Assembly (NCBI RefSeq): GCF_032884065.1
Contig: NC_088873.1
Coordinates: 5,190,297 to 5,254,296, forward strand
Source: Artemia franciscana
Lineage: Eukaryota; Arthropoda; Branchiopoda; Anostraca; Artemiidae
Direction of reading: 5' to 3'
Length of the DNA: 64,000 nt
The notes beneath the pieces are model-generated. The model saw only the letters and a program-made list of their open reading frames with translations. It ran no database searches and was not told where the DNA came from. Shown one piece after another: positions 1 to 11,547 of the stretch (its first letter is position 1; each line of letters opens with the position of its first letter). The position numbers and the translations under genes were made by a program.

Positions 1-193
1 TAGACATCCCCGAGCCAATTCATCAATTTTATAGCAAAAATTGATACGCAGCAGAGAACATATTATTAGGAACAATTAATAAGTTATCAATTTGTTTTTA
101 CGCATAATCTCCATGTAGTCTATCCAAATATGTGTATATTAAATGTGTGTATATTATATATTAAGCTATTAAACCGATTTTAAGCTAATGTTG

Positions 194-196
<3 letters not shown>

Positions 197-268
<72 letters not shown>

Positions 269-276
269 TAGCTGTT

Positions 277-352
<76 letters not shown>
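197..352. repeat. (TA)n microsatellite
   Basis: About 150 bp of almost pure TA dinucleotide, broken once by a short non-repeat segment (tactagctgttggga). It abuts the end of the Helitron helicase remnant, so it may have grown at that element's 3' end. Confidence 0.95.
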
Positions 353-354
<2 letters not shown>

Positions 355-355
355 T

Positions 356-625
356 TTAACTACGTAAAACTTGCGAATCTACAACATTCTTCGCTGTCCC
401 ATTGTCTGTGCATATAAATAGATTGTCAGGTTTACCTACTCTTGAACATGCAATATATAATTGTCCATGGGAAAAACAATCCGTATTCAGATCTATACCT
501 GATTATTCTAATGATTGCCCTTGAGCTTTGTTGATGGTGATTGCTAATCGAATATTCCCTGTGTCCCCATAGTCCTTTATATATCCCCCTGTGCCCCCGG
601 TGTCCCCGTTGTAGTTGTGTCCCTG
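356..625 (-). pseudogene. Helitron helicase C-terminal remnant
   Basis: On the minus strand the translation reads RLAITINKAQGQSLE, then (after one in-frame stop) GIDLNTDCFSHGQLYIACSR and VGKPDNLFICTDNGTAKNVV, ending QVLRS-stop at 356-358. This is the C-terminal part of the Pif1-family helicase of Helitron rolling-circle transposons, with the conserved INKAQGQ and HGQLY-ACSRVG motifs. The replication-initiator domain and the rest of the helicase are missing. Upstream on the minus strand (about 550-625) the same frame stays open through a glycine-rich stretch encoded by a G-rich minisatellite (GDTGGTGG, DYGDTGN). The in-frame stop and missing domains make this a dead fragment. Confidence 0.85.
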
Positions 626-654
626 TGTCCCAGTCGTCATTTATAGTATTGTTT

Positions 655-1912
655 TCTGATTTTTCAGAATTAAACCTCCCCCCAACTCCCCCAAAGAGAG
701 CAGATCCGTTCCGGTTATGTCCACCATGTATCTAGGACTTCTGCTTATTTTTCCCACCAAGTTTCATTATGATCCTTCCAGTCTGAGCATTTCCCAAGAT
801 TTTCGGTTTCCCCTCCATCTCCCACCAATGTCAACAGATCTGGTCAGGATTTTAAATAAGAGCTCTGAGACATGAGTTCCTTCTAAATATCAAATTTCAT
901 TAAGATCCCATCACCCATTCTTAAGTTAAAAATACATCAATTTTTTTTTAATTTTTCCAAATTAACACCCCCCAGCTCCCCCAAAGAGAACAGATCCATT
1001 CCAATTATGTCAATCATGTATCTATAATTTGTACTTATGTTTCCCATCAAGTTTCATCCCAATCTCACCACTCTAAGCATTTTCCAAGATTTCTGGTTCC
1101 CAAGATTTTGTTTCCCCTCTCCAACCCCTATGTCCTAGGATCCGATTTGAATTGAAAATGAAGCATCTGAGACATAAGATCCTTCTATATATCAAGTTTC
1201 TTTAAGATCTGATCACCCATTCATAAGATGAAGATACCTCAATTTTCATGTTTTTCAAGAATTCCAGTTTCCCCCTCCAACTCCCCCAATGTCACCGGAT
1301 CTGGTCGGGATTTAAAATGAGAGCTCTAAAGCACAAGATCCTTCTAAATATAAAATTTCATTAAGATCTGATCACCTGTTCATAAGTTACAAATAACTCA
1401 TTTCTTCTAATTTTTCCAAATTACCCCCCCCCCCCCCCAGCTCCACCAGAGAGAGCGGATCCTGTCTGGTTATGTCAGTCATGTATCTTGGACTTGTGCT
1501 TATTCTTCCCACCAAGTTTCATTCCAATCCCTCCACTAAGCATTTTCCAAGATTTTAGGTTCCCCCCTCCAACTCCCCCCAATGTCACCAGATCTGTTTG
1601 GGATTTAAAATAAGAGCTCTGAGACATGATATCCTTCAAAACATCAATTTTCATTAAGATCCCATCACCCATTTGTAAGTTAAAAATACTTCATTTTTCT
1701 ACTTTTTCCTGAATTAACCGGCTCCCCACTCCTCCCACCAGATGGTCAAATCAGGAAAACGACTATTTCTAATTTAATCTGGTCTGGTCCCTGATACACT
1801 TGCCAAATTTCATTGTCCTAGCTTACCTGGAAGTGCCTAAAGTAGCAAAACCAGGACTGACAGACAGAATGAAGAATTTGTGATCATTATATGTCACTTG
1901 GTTAATACCAAG
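655..1912 (-). repeat. Dispersed repeat family R1, copy 1 (tandem ~290-bp units, hairpin end)
   Basis: At least three diverged units of about 290-300 bp follow one another (near 660, 957 and 1425, plus a partial unit near 1260). Each contains recurring phrases such as accaagtttcat, gagctctgagacat and atttcattaagatc. The segment ends in an acagacaga tract followed by the hairpin cacttggttaataccaag. The same family occurs in opposite orientation at 6130-7660 and again at 25015-25713. No coding capacity was seen. The hairpin end could be the 3' end of a non-autonomous Helitron, but no CTRR terminus was found, so the class stays open. Confidence 0.75.
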
Positions 1913-2569
1913 CAGTGCTGTCACTTACTTGAACTACTTTTACTTCAAGTAGTACTTAAGTAAAATTTTCCATTACTTGTACTTGTACTTAAGTAAAAAC
2001 TTGAGGGTGTACTTATTACTTGATACTTAAGTAAGATTACAAAATACTTATTACTTAAGATACTTTTAATGTACTTGTTTTTCAAATACTTTACCTTTGA
2101 CACAAAAATTTTGTGTGTGTGCTTTGGCAATGTACAAGAAAACATCATCCTTTAGATTTAGAGTAAACTCAGATATAGCTCCATGCCCTATTTTTGGATA
2201 TGAAATAAGGTATTTGTTTTTGACAAAAAAAAATTATAGTATGATTAACACTTGGTTTAATTTTTGTTTAAAAGTTATATAACAAAGAAAATTGAAATTA
2301 TTTCACAGTTCACTGGTCGACAGTGAGCTAAAATCCCTTGTTTTGTGCTAAATGTTGCATACTGTAGTCCATTTGGGCTTATATTTTTGACGTTAGTGTT
2401 TAAGTTTTGTCATCTCGTCAATCGAACCAGATTTCTACCATTTCATCATCTTCAGGACCATATTATTGGTAAAACTACTGAAGCTATGAATCTTTGCCCA
2501 TCCAAATGTTGTCTGCAATAAAAAAGTCTAGGCAATTCTAGCTGGATCCAATACAGTGGTATTTTGTCA

Positions 2570-3795
2570 AATTCGTTCCAGCAAATTCAGGTATTCAGAC
2601 GAATCTGACTTCAGATTTGTCACTCCATTCATAAGTTATAGGCCCTACTAAATTAAAGGAAACTCAACTTTCTTAAGACTTGAAACCCTCTCCCCCTCGC
2701 CCTATTTGAGACAGGGTTTGTGATACCAGAACTTCATATGAGCCCTGATCTTAGGCATCTTTGGTCTAGTTTTCAGTCGGATCTGTTACTCCATTTGCAA
2801 GTTATACTAAATTAAACAGAAAACTTAAATTTTCAGGAATCAAAACCCACTCCCCCTTGTTAAATTTGAGCAAGGGTCTTTATCAGAAAACTTGATATGT
2901 GTCATGGTCTTAGGCCTCTTTGGTTCAATTTTCATTCAAACCCATCACTCCAGTCGCAATTTGCTCTGAATTAAACGAAAAACTGTTTTTAGCAGGTAAA
3001 GCCCTCTCCCCCCTGTTTTATTTGAGCTAGGGTCTTCATCTTTCAACTTGGAGTGTCTCATGATCCTTGGCACCAAATCTGGCCATTAAAATTTTCATCC
3101 AAATCCAACCAGAGTTTTTCCCCCTATACGTGATTACACAGACAGATGGACAGACGGAAGGACGGATGTGCAACGTCTTAGGTAGCCATGTTGGCTAATT
3201 GGATCTAAAAAAAGGAAAACAATGGCATATCATCACCTATTTGGATAGTGGAAAATATCCATCAAGATAGGTTTTTGAGATCTGTCTGTCTGTCCGCCCG
3301 TCTGTGCAATCGAGTATAGCGGGAGAACCGCCAGTCAGATTTGTATTGAAATTGAACTATTTGGATTTATAATTGAGCTTAATTAGGGCAATGGGGTTTT
3401 AAGTGTTAAAAAAAATTTGAGCTTTTTATTTAATTCACTGTAACTTGCATATGGAGATGAATTTCGATGAAAATTGAATAAAGATGCCTAAGAGTATGAT
3501 ATGCATTGAGTTCTGGGATGGAGACCCAAGCTTAATTAAAAGTTGAGTTTTTCATTTAATTCAGTGTAGCTTGCGAGAGATTGATGGATATCAGTGAAGC
3601 TTTTGGTTTAATTTAGTATAACTTGCAAATGGAGCAACGGATCCAAATGAAAGCTAGATCAAAGATGACTAGGATCAGGGCTCATATCGAGCTCTGACAC
3701 CACAAGCCCTATCTAAAATAGGGCGAGGGGGAGGGGGTTTCAAGTTTTAAGAAAGTCGAGTTTTCCTTCAGTTTAGTAGGGCCTATATCTACTTC
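2570..3795. repeat. Large imperfect inverted repeat (foldback)
   Basis: The left arm (about 2636-3205) reappears in reverse complement at about 3230-3792. Paired landmarks are taggccctactaaattaa (2640) against the reverse of tttagtagggccta (3770), the phrase around ccctctccccctcgcccta, and facing tracts acagacagatggacagacgg and tctgtctgtctgtccg near the centre. Arms are roughly 570 bp and clearly diverged. No ORF is supported. It lies inside the hAT-type element. Confidence 0.7.
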
Positions 3796-6130
3796 CACCC
3801 ATGGCTAGCCCAAAGCCTGGAAATAACCCTTCTCCAAAATAAGTCATATTGAAGCCAATCTTCAACCAAATATTCCATTCCCAGAGAAAAACTAGACCTA
3901 CGTTGCCTGGGCAACGTGAAGTGTTGCGGCAACCTTTGTCCGGCTTTGCCGATTAAAGTGTTGCGAGAGCAACACTTTGGTTTTGTTTCTTCGCTATCAG
4001 TTAAATGCTGAAGTTGTCAAAACTATCAAAGCTTTCAAAACGGCATATTCAAAGAAGAACACAATCAGTAATCACATGATCAAATTCTTCAGCGTTGAAA
4101 AAACAACAGCAAAAGAATATCGGAAAAAGGGACTAAATTGAGTTTGCAGCCAGTTGAACTTTATCCTTTTCAATCGTAGACATCGTGACGGATGGAAACT
4201 TGGAACATTATCTTATATAATCTAGTTGGTATTATAAAGCTATCCGTAACTTTTCAGGATCAAATACCATAGATGTGCACCAATTTGCACAAATTTGTAG
4301 CCCCTCATGAACCTCCTCTAGCAACCCATTCTTGCTTACAAGTCCCTCTTCCGTGAGAGACAAAGAATAACACAATCAGTAATCAGATGATCCAAGACTA
4401 TTCCTCAGGGTTGAAAAAAAAAAAATATTGGAAGAAGGGACTAAATTGACTTTGCAGCCAGTTGAACTTTATCCTTTGCACACCATAGGCTCTGGCTCGA
4501 GGACAAGCAAAAACCATCCTTTTTGGCCCCAGGCAAGAGTCGTACGAGGCTTTCCAAAATATAATGTCATATTCATCAATCCGGCCCGAGGTCCACACTA
4601 ACAGCCGATTATTACTTACTAGGCCCCTAAATGTCACTTTGCAGCCGGTTGAACTTTATCCTTTTCAATCGTAGACATCGTGACGGATGGAAACTTGGAA
4701 CATTATCTTATGTAATCTAGTTGGTATTATAAAGCTATCTGTAACTTTTCAGGATCAAAATACCATCAGGGACCCATAAATTTCCTGTAATGACTCGCCA
4801 TCCAGGATCGCTTATTATTGGATGGCGAGTCATTACAGGAAATTTATGGGTCCCTGATTCCATAGATGTGTATCAATTTGCAAAAATTTGTAGCCCCTCG
4901 TGAGCCTCCTCTAGCAACCGATTCTTACTTACAAGTCCCTCTCCCGGGATATACATCCAAGTTCACCGGAAACAAATAATGGGTACACCAACTAGCAAAA
5001 GTTCCAAACCCCTTGTCGCTGAAGTCATTGTAGCCTAACAGCCGATTATTACTTACAACTCCCCTACATGTCTTACAATCGGGAACCAAGTTGTTCTTAC
5101 CATCAATTACACCAGAAACAGATAATAGGTACACCAATCAGCAAAAGTTACAAACCCCTCATTGCCAAAGATGATTATAAGCTAATAATCGACTGTTGCT
5201 TGGAAGTCCCCTACACATCTCACAATTGGTATCGGCCTATTTTTGGTTCAAGTGTGTACCTTACCACTGAAGTTGTCAACCCCTTGAAACTTTGAAACTG
5301 GTGTATGTCATGAAGGAATTTTTGTAACAAAAAATGGATGACATATGCTTTGATCAGCTCATCAAGGTCTATCGATTGTCATTGAAAAAAAAATTCTATC
5401 TGTCTTAGTTCAAAAGTTGACTTTTTTGCCGGAGGCCAACTTTCTAACACCACCACTTAGAAAGGAGCAAAGGATAAGCTCTAATGTCTTTAGCAATGAG
5501 AGAACTTTTAAAGTTTAAGAGGTATATCTGATACCATTTCTCTATTGCAATCCCAAGTAGAAAAAAAAGAATGGTAAAGTCAGCTGAAATCACGAACAGA
5601 AATGGCTAGAAACAATAGATGGCAGCACTTTCGGACCCGTGGGAAAATCGCACTTTTTTGTTTCTGTAAATTTTTCTATTTATCACTCAAAGAAGATATA
5701 TTGGCTGTGGGGCCGGGGAACTACCGCATATATTTAACACTTATAGATTTTAGTCCATCTTCAATTTGAAACTGGTGCCTGCCTGCTTGCCTGCTAGAGC
5801 GGAGCTTTCCACTCGAAAGCAGAAACATGGTTTGATGAAACGAAAGCTTGGCTGCACAACTTCAGATACTCCTCTCTGACATAGGCTATATAACTCCACT
5901 TCACTTCGCACACCATAGGCTCTGGCTCGAAGACAAGCAAAAACCATCCTTTTTGGCCCCAGGCAAGAGTTCTACGGAGCTTTCCAAAATGTAATGTCAT
6001 ATTCATCAATCCGGCCTGAGGTCCACACTTTCCGTAAAAACCGCACAGGTTAGACCCTTACCAGTTCCCAGGAATAAGCTGAGATCGGCGGCATAGGAAA
6101 AAAAAAAACAAAAAAAAAAACGGGACAAAA
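3796..6130. repeat. Mosaic of duplicated repeat segments
   Basis: No gene was seen. Several segments recur. 4144-4325 recurs at 4638-4757 plus 4857-4920, where it is split by the small MITE. 4477-4597 (starting gcacaccataggctctggct) recurs at 5908-6028. A unit of about 125 bp recurs around 4925-5230 (caccagaaacagataat and similar). A hairpin phrase, aaagtgttgcgagagcaaca, at 3956 recurs inverted at 6133. The open frames here are short and shared between copies, so they look like repeat translations. Confidence 0.65.
4767..4856. mobile_element. 90-bp MITE with perfect 38-bp inverted arms
   Basis: The element starts CAGGGACCCATAAATTTCCT at 4767 and ends with the exact reverse complement at 4856. 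The arms are 4767-4804 and 4819-4856 (38 bp, no mismatch), separated by a 14-bp spacer. The empty site exists nearby: 4144-4325 carries the same flanks without the insert (ggatcaaataccatagatgt). Flanks at the filled site read ataccat and attccat, a 7-bp near-duplication. CAGGG termini suggest a hAT-like MITE, but the class is inferred. Identical arms point to a recent insertion. Confidence 0.85.
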
Positions 6131-7660
6131 CCAAAGTGTTGCTCTCGCAACACAATTACTTTGTATGGCACTTGGTATTTACCAAGTGACATACAGTGAC
6201 CGCAAATTCTGTAGGTCTGTCGGTCTGTCAGTCCTGGTCTTGCTAGTTTAGGCACTTCAAGATAAGCTGTAAATTTGGACGATTGAAATTTGGCAGGCGT
6301 ATCAGGGACCAGACCAGATTAAATTTGAAATAGTTGTTTCCCCGATTCGACCATTTGGGGGGAGGAGTGGGAGGACAGTTAATTTGAAAAAATTAGATTG
6401 GATCTTAATTAAATTTGATATTTAGGAGGATATCTTGTCTCAGAGCTCTTACTTTAAATTCCGACCAGAGCAGGTGACATTGGAGGGGGGAAACCTAAAA
6501 TCTTGTAAAATGCTTAGAGTGGAGGGATCGGGATGAAACTTAGTGGTAAAAATAAGCACAAGCCCTAGATATGAGATTGAAATAAACAGAACGAATTCAC
6601 TCTCTTTTGGAGAGTTGGGGGGGAGTGCTAATTCTGAAAAATTATAAAAAATGAGGTATTTTTAACTTACGAAGGAATGATCAGATCTTGAATTTCATCG
6701 GATGAAATTTCATATTAGAAGGACCTCGTAACTCAGATCTCATGTTTTAAATCCCGACCGGATCCAGTGTCATGGGGGGATTTGGGGTGACAGGAAATCT
6801 TGGAAAACGCTTAGAGTGGAGCGATCAGGATGAAACTTGGTGGGAAGAATAAGCACAAGTCCTAGATACGTGATTGACATAACCGAAATGGATTCGCTCC
6901 CTTTGGGGGAGTTGGAGGGGGTGTTAATTCGGAAAAATTACAAAAATTGAGGTATTTTTAACATAAGAGCAGATGACCATTCGTGAGGTATTTTGAATTT
7001 GATATTAAGAAGGAACTCATGTCTCAGATCTCTTATTTTAAACCCCGACCAGTTCTGGTGACATTGGGTGAGGGTTGAAGGGGGAAACCGGAAATCTTGG
7101 AAAACGTTTAGAGTTGAGAGATCGGGATGAAACTTGATGGGTAGAATAAGAAAACGTCGTAGATACGTGATTGACGAAACCGGACTGGATCCACTCTCTT
7201 TGGGGTAGTTAAGGGGGGGGGGGTCCAGTGCTTTGATCCACTCTCTTTGGGGTAGTTAAGGGGGGGTCCAGTGCTTTGGGGAGTTCGGTACTTCTAGACG
7301 TGCCAGGACAATGAAAATTGGTAGGCGTGTCAGGGACCTGCACAAATTGACTTGATAAAGCTGATTTCCTGATTCAACCATCTGGGGGGGGGCGGGAGAT
7401 GAAGGGAGAGGAAAAATTAGAAAAATGAGGTATTTTTAACTTGTGAGTGGGTGATCGGGTCTTAATGAATTTTGATATTTAAATGGACCTTTTGTCTCAG
7501 AGCTCTTATTCTAAATGCCGACCAACATTAAGCCTCTGATTTTTCTTTTAAATTAATCTATTGATTCTTATAATTTTGCTAGAGCTCATGCCATATGATC
7601 TCTTGGTTCTTACAACCTCATCACAAGTGCCATATGAGCTCTTAGCTCTTGTTTTATTCC
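6130..7660 (+). repeat. Dispersed repeat family R1, copy 2
   Basis: It starts with the hairpin acttggtatttaccaagt (6169-6188) and the tract gtaggtctgtcggtctgtca, then repeats units of about 250-300 bp containing agagctcttac/gagctcttat, gatcgggatgaaacttggtg and aataagcacaagtcctag. It ends near ccatatgagctcttagctct (7635). Orientation is opposite to copy 1. A direct duplication of about 45 bp (ccactctctttggggtagtt) lies at 7190-7275. No coding capacity. Confidence 0.75.
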
Positions 7661-7667
7661 TTTTTTC

Positions 7668-8450
7668 TTAGAAGATTTTTGACTTAGTCTCATGGTTTTT
7701 GCCACTTCATGGTGTGAAAACTGCTGCTAGAAATAGATAGGTTGCAATTTCTGCCATATTGTCTTCTAGTATATTTGAATGTGTGCTTGCATCATGCCTG
7801 CGTCCCCTTAAAAGTTCTGTTTCTTACGGTAATATTGGTTTGTCTTCTGTTGCATATGCAGATGACGTTCTTCTTGTTCCCTGAACTCGCCATGGATTGC
7901 TTTCCAATTTTACTATATTAACCAATGGGCTATCTAAGATTGGACTGTCAGTTAATGGGTCGAAATGCAAGTTTATTTGTTTTAATAGCCCTTATGCAGT
8001 TGCTTCATTTGCTGCTGGGACTGCAATTCTGCCATGTTCTTCTTTAGTTAGTTGGCTTGGTCTGTGTTTTGGTCCAACACTTTCCACTACCTTTTCATCC
8101 CTAGTGAATCATGCCGTTTCATAAGAAAAATCCCCATACTCTACATGCGGCTTATTTCAGATATTGCAAAATCCTCCTCTGGCTTCCTAGATGGCACCAA
8201 AACAGAAAAATAATTGCTTGATTTGGTTTAATAGATATGCCTTCTTAGATTTGGTCTTCCAGTGATGATTTATGTAAGGACTATCTACTTTATTCACGTT
8301 TACGACCCTCTGCAGCCTCCATGTTGTCTTTTGTTAGTTTGAATTTTTTTTTCCTTGCTGTTTATCATTTTTGTTTATTTATAATGCTCCGTACTTTTGT
8401 GTTTTTTTATACTTTTACAGCTAATAAAGTTCATTCATTGATTCATTTAT
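7668..8450 (+). pseudogene. LINE reverse-transcriptase fragment
   Basis: The translation contains FDLVSWFLPLHGVKTAARNR, then SVAYADDVLLVP with the catalytic YADD box near 7855-7870, then (after an in-frame stop) RHGLLSNFTILTNGLSKIGL and SVNGSKCKFICFNSPYAVAS, as in the palm and thumb of non-LTR reverse transcriptases. Endonuclease, early RT motifs and ORF1 are absent, so the copy is 5'-truncated or rearranged. The 3' side ends in an ATTC-type simple tail (ttcattcattgattcattta, about 8431-8452). Several stops and frame changes show it is dead. Confidence 0.75.
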
Positions 8451-8899
8451 TCACTCTGCAGTTTGACCAGCCGAATGGATACGTCTGAATAAGCGGGCTT
8501 GCTGCAGGCCCGTGATTTTATAGGCTAATATATGTTTGTAGGGAGTTTTACCGACCATCTGAATTGACTACACACCATGCGGCTTGCTTGAGTGAAAACT
8601 AGCCAAAGGATAGAGATACCATACATTTTCATAGCATGTCTGAAATTTAACTTGAAAACTTTAGGCAGTTTCCTTGTAAAGGTGCTGAGGGCAAGACATG
8701 CCATCAATTGAATTTTGACTTTTGATTATTGAGCTTTAATTTCTCTTATTAAAAAAGTCTGCAACTGACTCACTTTGCTCCTTACTTTTAAATTTGAGTT
8801 TTTTTGTTGCTAAGGTTTTTACTTTATTGAATCAGAGAATGAACTACTTTATTACCTTTTATCTGTTTTAAAGCCAATCCAAAGTTTGTTTTTTTATTT
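8451..8899. other. Unassigned AT-rich stretch
   Basis: I see no gene, repeat unit or element end here. A 60-codon open frame on the minus strand near 8525-8707 resembles nothing I know. It probably belongs to the body of the enclosing hAT-type element. Confidence 0.4.
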
Positions 8900-9440
8900 T
8901 CAGTATTTTTTCCATCATTCCAACATGTTTCAGAATAACCCTGTATCTTTTCAAACATTCCAGATTTGACTGAACACTAATCGCCAGAAGTTCAACTCTA
9001 TGTGCACTGTATTAATCCTGCCATGTGATCTTTCTGATCCAATCAGAATTTTTTTGACTGGACTTAATTGTTTTGAAAATCTTTTTCTTTCAAGCCGTTG
9101 TGTTGAAAATTGGCTCAGATTATTTTTTGGACTTCGTTGGGTGTCTACCAGCCAAACAAGGGAAAAAATATTTTCAATATTTTTTTTATCATTCCCACAT
9201 GTTTCAGAATAACCCTGTATTTCTTCAAACGTGCCAGATTTGACTGAACACTAATCACCAGAAGTTCAACTCTATGTGCACTATGTTAATCCTGTCATGT
9301 GATCTGTCTGATCCAATCAGGAGTTTTTTGACTGCACTTAATTGTGTTGAAAATCTTTTGCTTTCAAGCTGTTGTGTTAAAAAATTGGTTCAGATTATTT
9401 TCTTGGACTTCATTGGGTGTGTACCAGCCAAACAAGGGAA
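8895..9440 (+). repeat. Direct tandem duplication, ~270-bp unit
   Basis: 8900-9162 and 9173-9439 are diverged direct copies. Shared phrases include acatgtttcagaataaccct, ccagatttgactgaacacta, agttcaactctatgtgcact and accagccaaacaaggga. The open frames in both copies (starting MCTVLILPCDLSD and MCTMLILSCDLSD) are parallel only because the DNA is duplicated. I do not regard them as genes. Confidence 0.8.
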
Positions 9441-9954
9441 ACAGTTAAAAACAATAAAATGGAAATTCTGGTTCTTGATTAAGATTTTCAAGAGAGGAAT
9501 GACAGGGGACATTTTATAGGCAAGGGAAGGGGCTAAGAAGTCTTAGGAAAGGGGAATCGTTCAACTCCAAATAATTAAAAAGACTATCAGCCTCTCCCAC
9601 TTATTAGTCACACCAGTTTGCAAGAGTGTATATAATGGCATGGTTGAAAAGAGGCTCAAGCATAGCATTTACATATTTAAAAGAATTTTTTGGCTTTCTT
9701 TTTTTCAAGGTCCCGCCCGTGCATTGAATAGCTATTTTCAAGGCTTTTTTATGAAGGGCTGTCCGAGTAAGTCAACAGCCACTTCTTTCAAAGGGGGCGG
9801 TCACCTTTGAGACTCTCCTGTAATTGGAGTGACTCTCTTATGGGCCAAGAGCTTAAGCTGTCATCTGAGCAAGTTTTAATGTCCATGAGGCAGACATTAT
9901 AATAAAAAAGCTATATGGACAAATTGCTTTAATACTACAGTTAACTTGAGATGT
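9441..9954. other. Unassigned stretch
   Basis: No coding region or repeat was recognised. It may be upstream sequence of the reverse-transcriptase remnant that follows, but no motif supports that. Confidence 0.35.
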
Positions 9955-10637
9955 TACAGCTTGGATATGATTTTTGAGTTATTGGAATTTGTTTTATACA
10001 ATACTTATATAAGATTTGGGGGTGATTTGTACAAGCAAATTGTGGGAATTCCCATGGGGGGAATGCCAGCCCATTTATAGCTGACTTGTTTTTAAGTCAA
10101 CTAGAATATAACTATATGATGGATAAGAATAATCCAATTAATTCAAAACATGCTTTGTCAAATAATAAAAGATATTTAGATATTTTGGTCTTAAATTGTA
10201 AGGATTTCATTGATATTTCTAAAAATATATATCCATTAGAGCTTATTCTTGAGCCTAGTCATGGTGCTGGTCATGAAGATCATTTCTTAGATTTAATTAT
10301 TGATATTTGTGATAATAATAAATTAAGTTTTGAAATGTATAATAAAATGGATGATTTTGATTTTGAAGTGATTGGCTTCCCATTCCCTGAAAGTAATATA
10401 CACTCAAATATCACATATTCAGCGTTTTTCTCACAGTTACTTCGTTATGCAAGGATTTGTAGTAATTATATTGATTTTAAAAATAGATGTAAAATCTTAA
10501 GCCAAAAATTGATATCAAGAGGTTTTTCTGCAAATAAATTAACTTGGCAATTTAAAAAATTTAGTTTTCATTATAACGAACTTTTAAATAAATATCAAAA
10601 GAATTATCTAGAAAAACTTAAAGAAATTTTCAACTAA
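9955..10637 (+). pseudogene. Reverse-transcriptase remnant (GIPMG-type retroelement)
   Basis: The translation shows DMIFELLEFVLYNTYIRFGG, then QIVGIPMG, then SPFIADLFLSQLEYNYMMDK, followed by a 183-codon open stretch with YLDILVLNCKDF, YPLELILE, DHFLDLIIDI, MDDFDFEVIGFPFPESNIHS and SQLLRYARICSNYIDFKNRC. This layout (FGG, GIPMG, ADLFL, a YLD-type catalytic box, FPFP.SNI, SQL-RYAR) matches a widespread class of animal reverse-transcriptase proteins. I could not assign the element class from sequence alone; Penelope-like is one possibility. It is an old, incomplete copy with few breaks in the visible part. Confidence 0.7.
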
Positions 10638-11358
10638 TTTTGGAGGTTCGAGAAATGTTGTTGCAGCACCATTTATTTTGAATTGTGTTTCTAATTGAGC
10701 AGATTTTCTTAAAAATTAGCCACATGGTAAAGATGAATTCTATAATTGTTTAGTTCATTCAGGTTTTTTGCAATGTGTTAATATTTGTGATTTGGTAAAA
10801 TTTATAATATTTAGTTTACCTATTGTTGCTAAAGGGAGGGATATATTAACAGGATAAGCTTGTTTTGGTTTTACTTGGTTGTTTTACATTTGCTGGGTTT
10901 TTTTTCTTTCATAGGCATATATTTTGGGGGTAATACCTGATGCAGGGATGCCATGGATATTCTGTGGTAGCCACAACACTGTGCTGGGTAGATAATTTAG
11001 AGTGGCGAAACCCTATATAGGCCAGTGTATTCTCCTGATGAGCCCTTATGTTGGGTGTTGCCTCTGAATTATTTGTCTATATTATTTTTTCTATTGTTTG
11101 GTAAATGACGACTTATACTTATTGACGACATGACTGCCTGTCCATGGATTATTCTTTATGGTTGATTGTGTGTGGCTATGCTGTTTGACCTATGTGATTG
11201 TATGGATGAGTAGGGTTAAGGCCTCAGTTCAAGTGCTGGTCTATATTAATCACTAATTTAGGAAAACAGTCTTCCTTTTCTCCTTCTGTCTCTCTTTTTT
11301 TTTGTGTTTGTGCTGTTGCATTGGTGATTTCTCTTTTCATGATATATATATATATATA
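10638..11358 (+). mobile_element. 3' region of the reverse-transcriptase element
   Basis: This follows the reverse-transcriptase remnant and ends in catgatatatatatatata just before the hAT subterminal repeats. Its last 100 bp (from tttaggaaaacagtcttcct at about 11260) are repeated at 19994-20140, where the upstream part is absent. A shared 3' end with a truncated 5' side is what target-primed retroelements leave, so this is probably the element's 3' untranslated region. Confidence 0.55.
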
Positions 11359-11547
11359 GAATAAATACTTGAAGTAGAACTTAAAGTATTACTTAAGTAC
11401 AATTTTGGCAAGTACTTGATATTTGATACTTAAGTAAGAATTTGGATAGTACTTATTACTTGATATTTAAGTAAAAAAAACAATGAGTACTTAAGACTTG
11501 ATACTTATATAAAAATTTGGAGTACTTGTTGCAGCACTGATACCAAG

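Larger units (their letters stand above)
1913..11539. mobile_element. hAT-type element, 9.6 kb, with 8-bp target duplication and nested insertions
   Basis: The left end begins CAGTGCTG at 1913 and the right end finishes CAGCACTG at 11539, giving an 8-bp perfect terminal inverted repeat with weaker matching beyond it. Both ends are flanked by the same 8 bp, ATACCAAG (1905-1912 and 11540-11547). Removing the element rejoins the host sequence as cacttggttaataccaagtgccata, which matches the intact hairpin of repeat family R1 at 6160-6190. The 8-bp duplication and the CAGTG terminus are hallmarks of the hAT superfamily. Both ends carry clustered subterminal motifs of the TACTTAAGTA type (1930-2090 and 11360-11530), as expected for transposase-binding sites. 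I found no hAT transposase inside. The interior is filled by other repeats, so this is probably a non-autonomous element enlarged by later insertions. Confidence 0.85.

Noticed and set aside
9000-9519. Two similar frames starting MCT(V/M)LIL
   Set aside because: The similarity follows from a 270-bp DNA duplication; the reading frame is not better conserved than the DNA.
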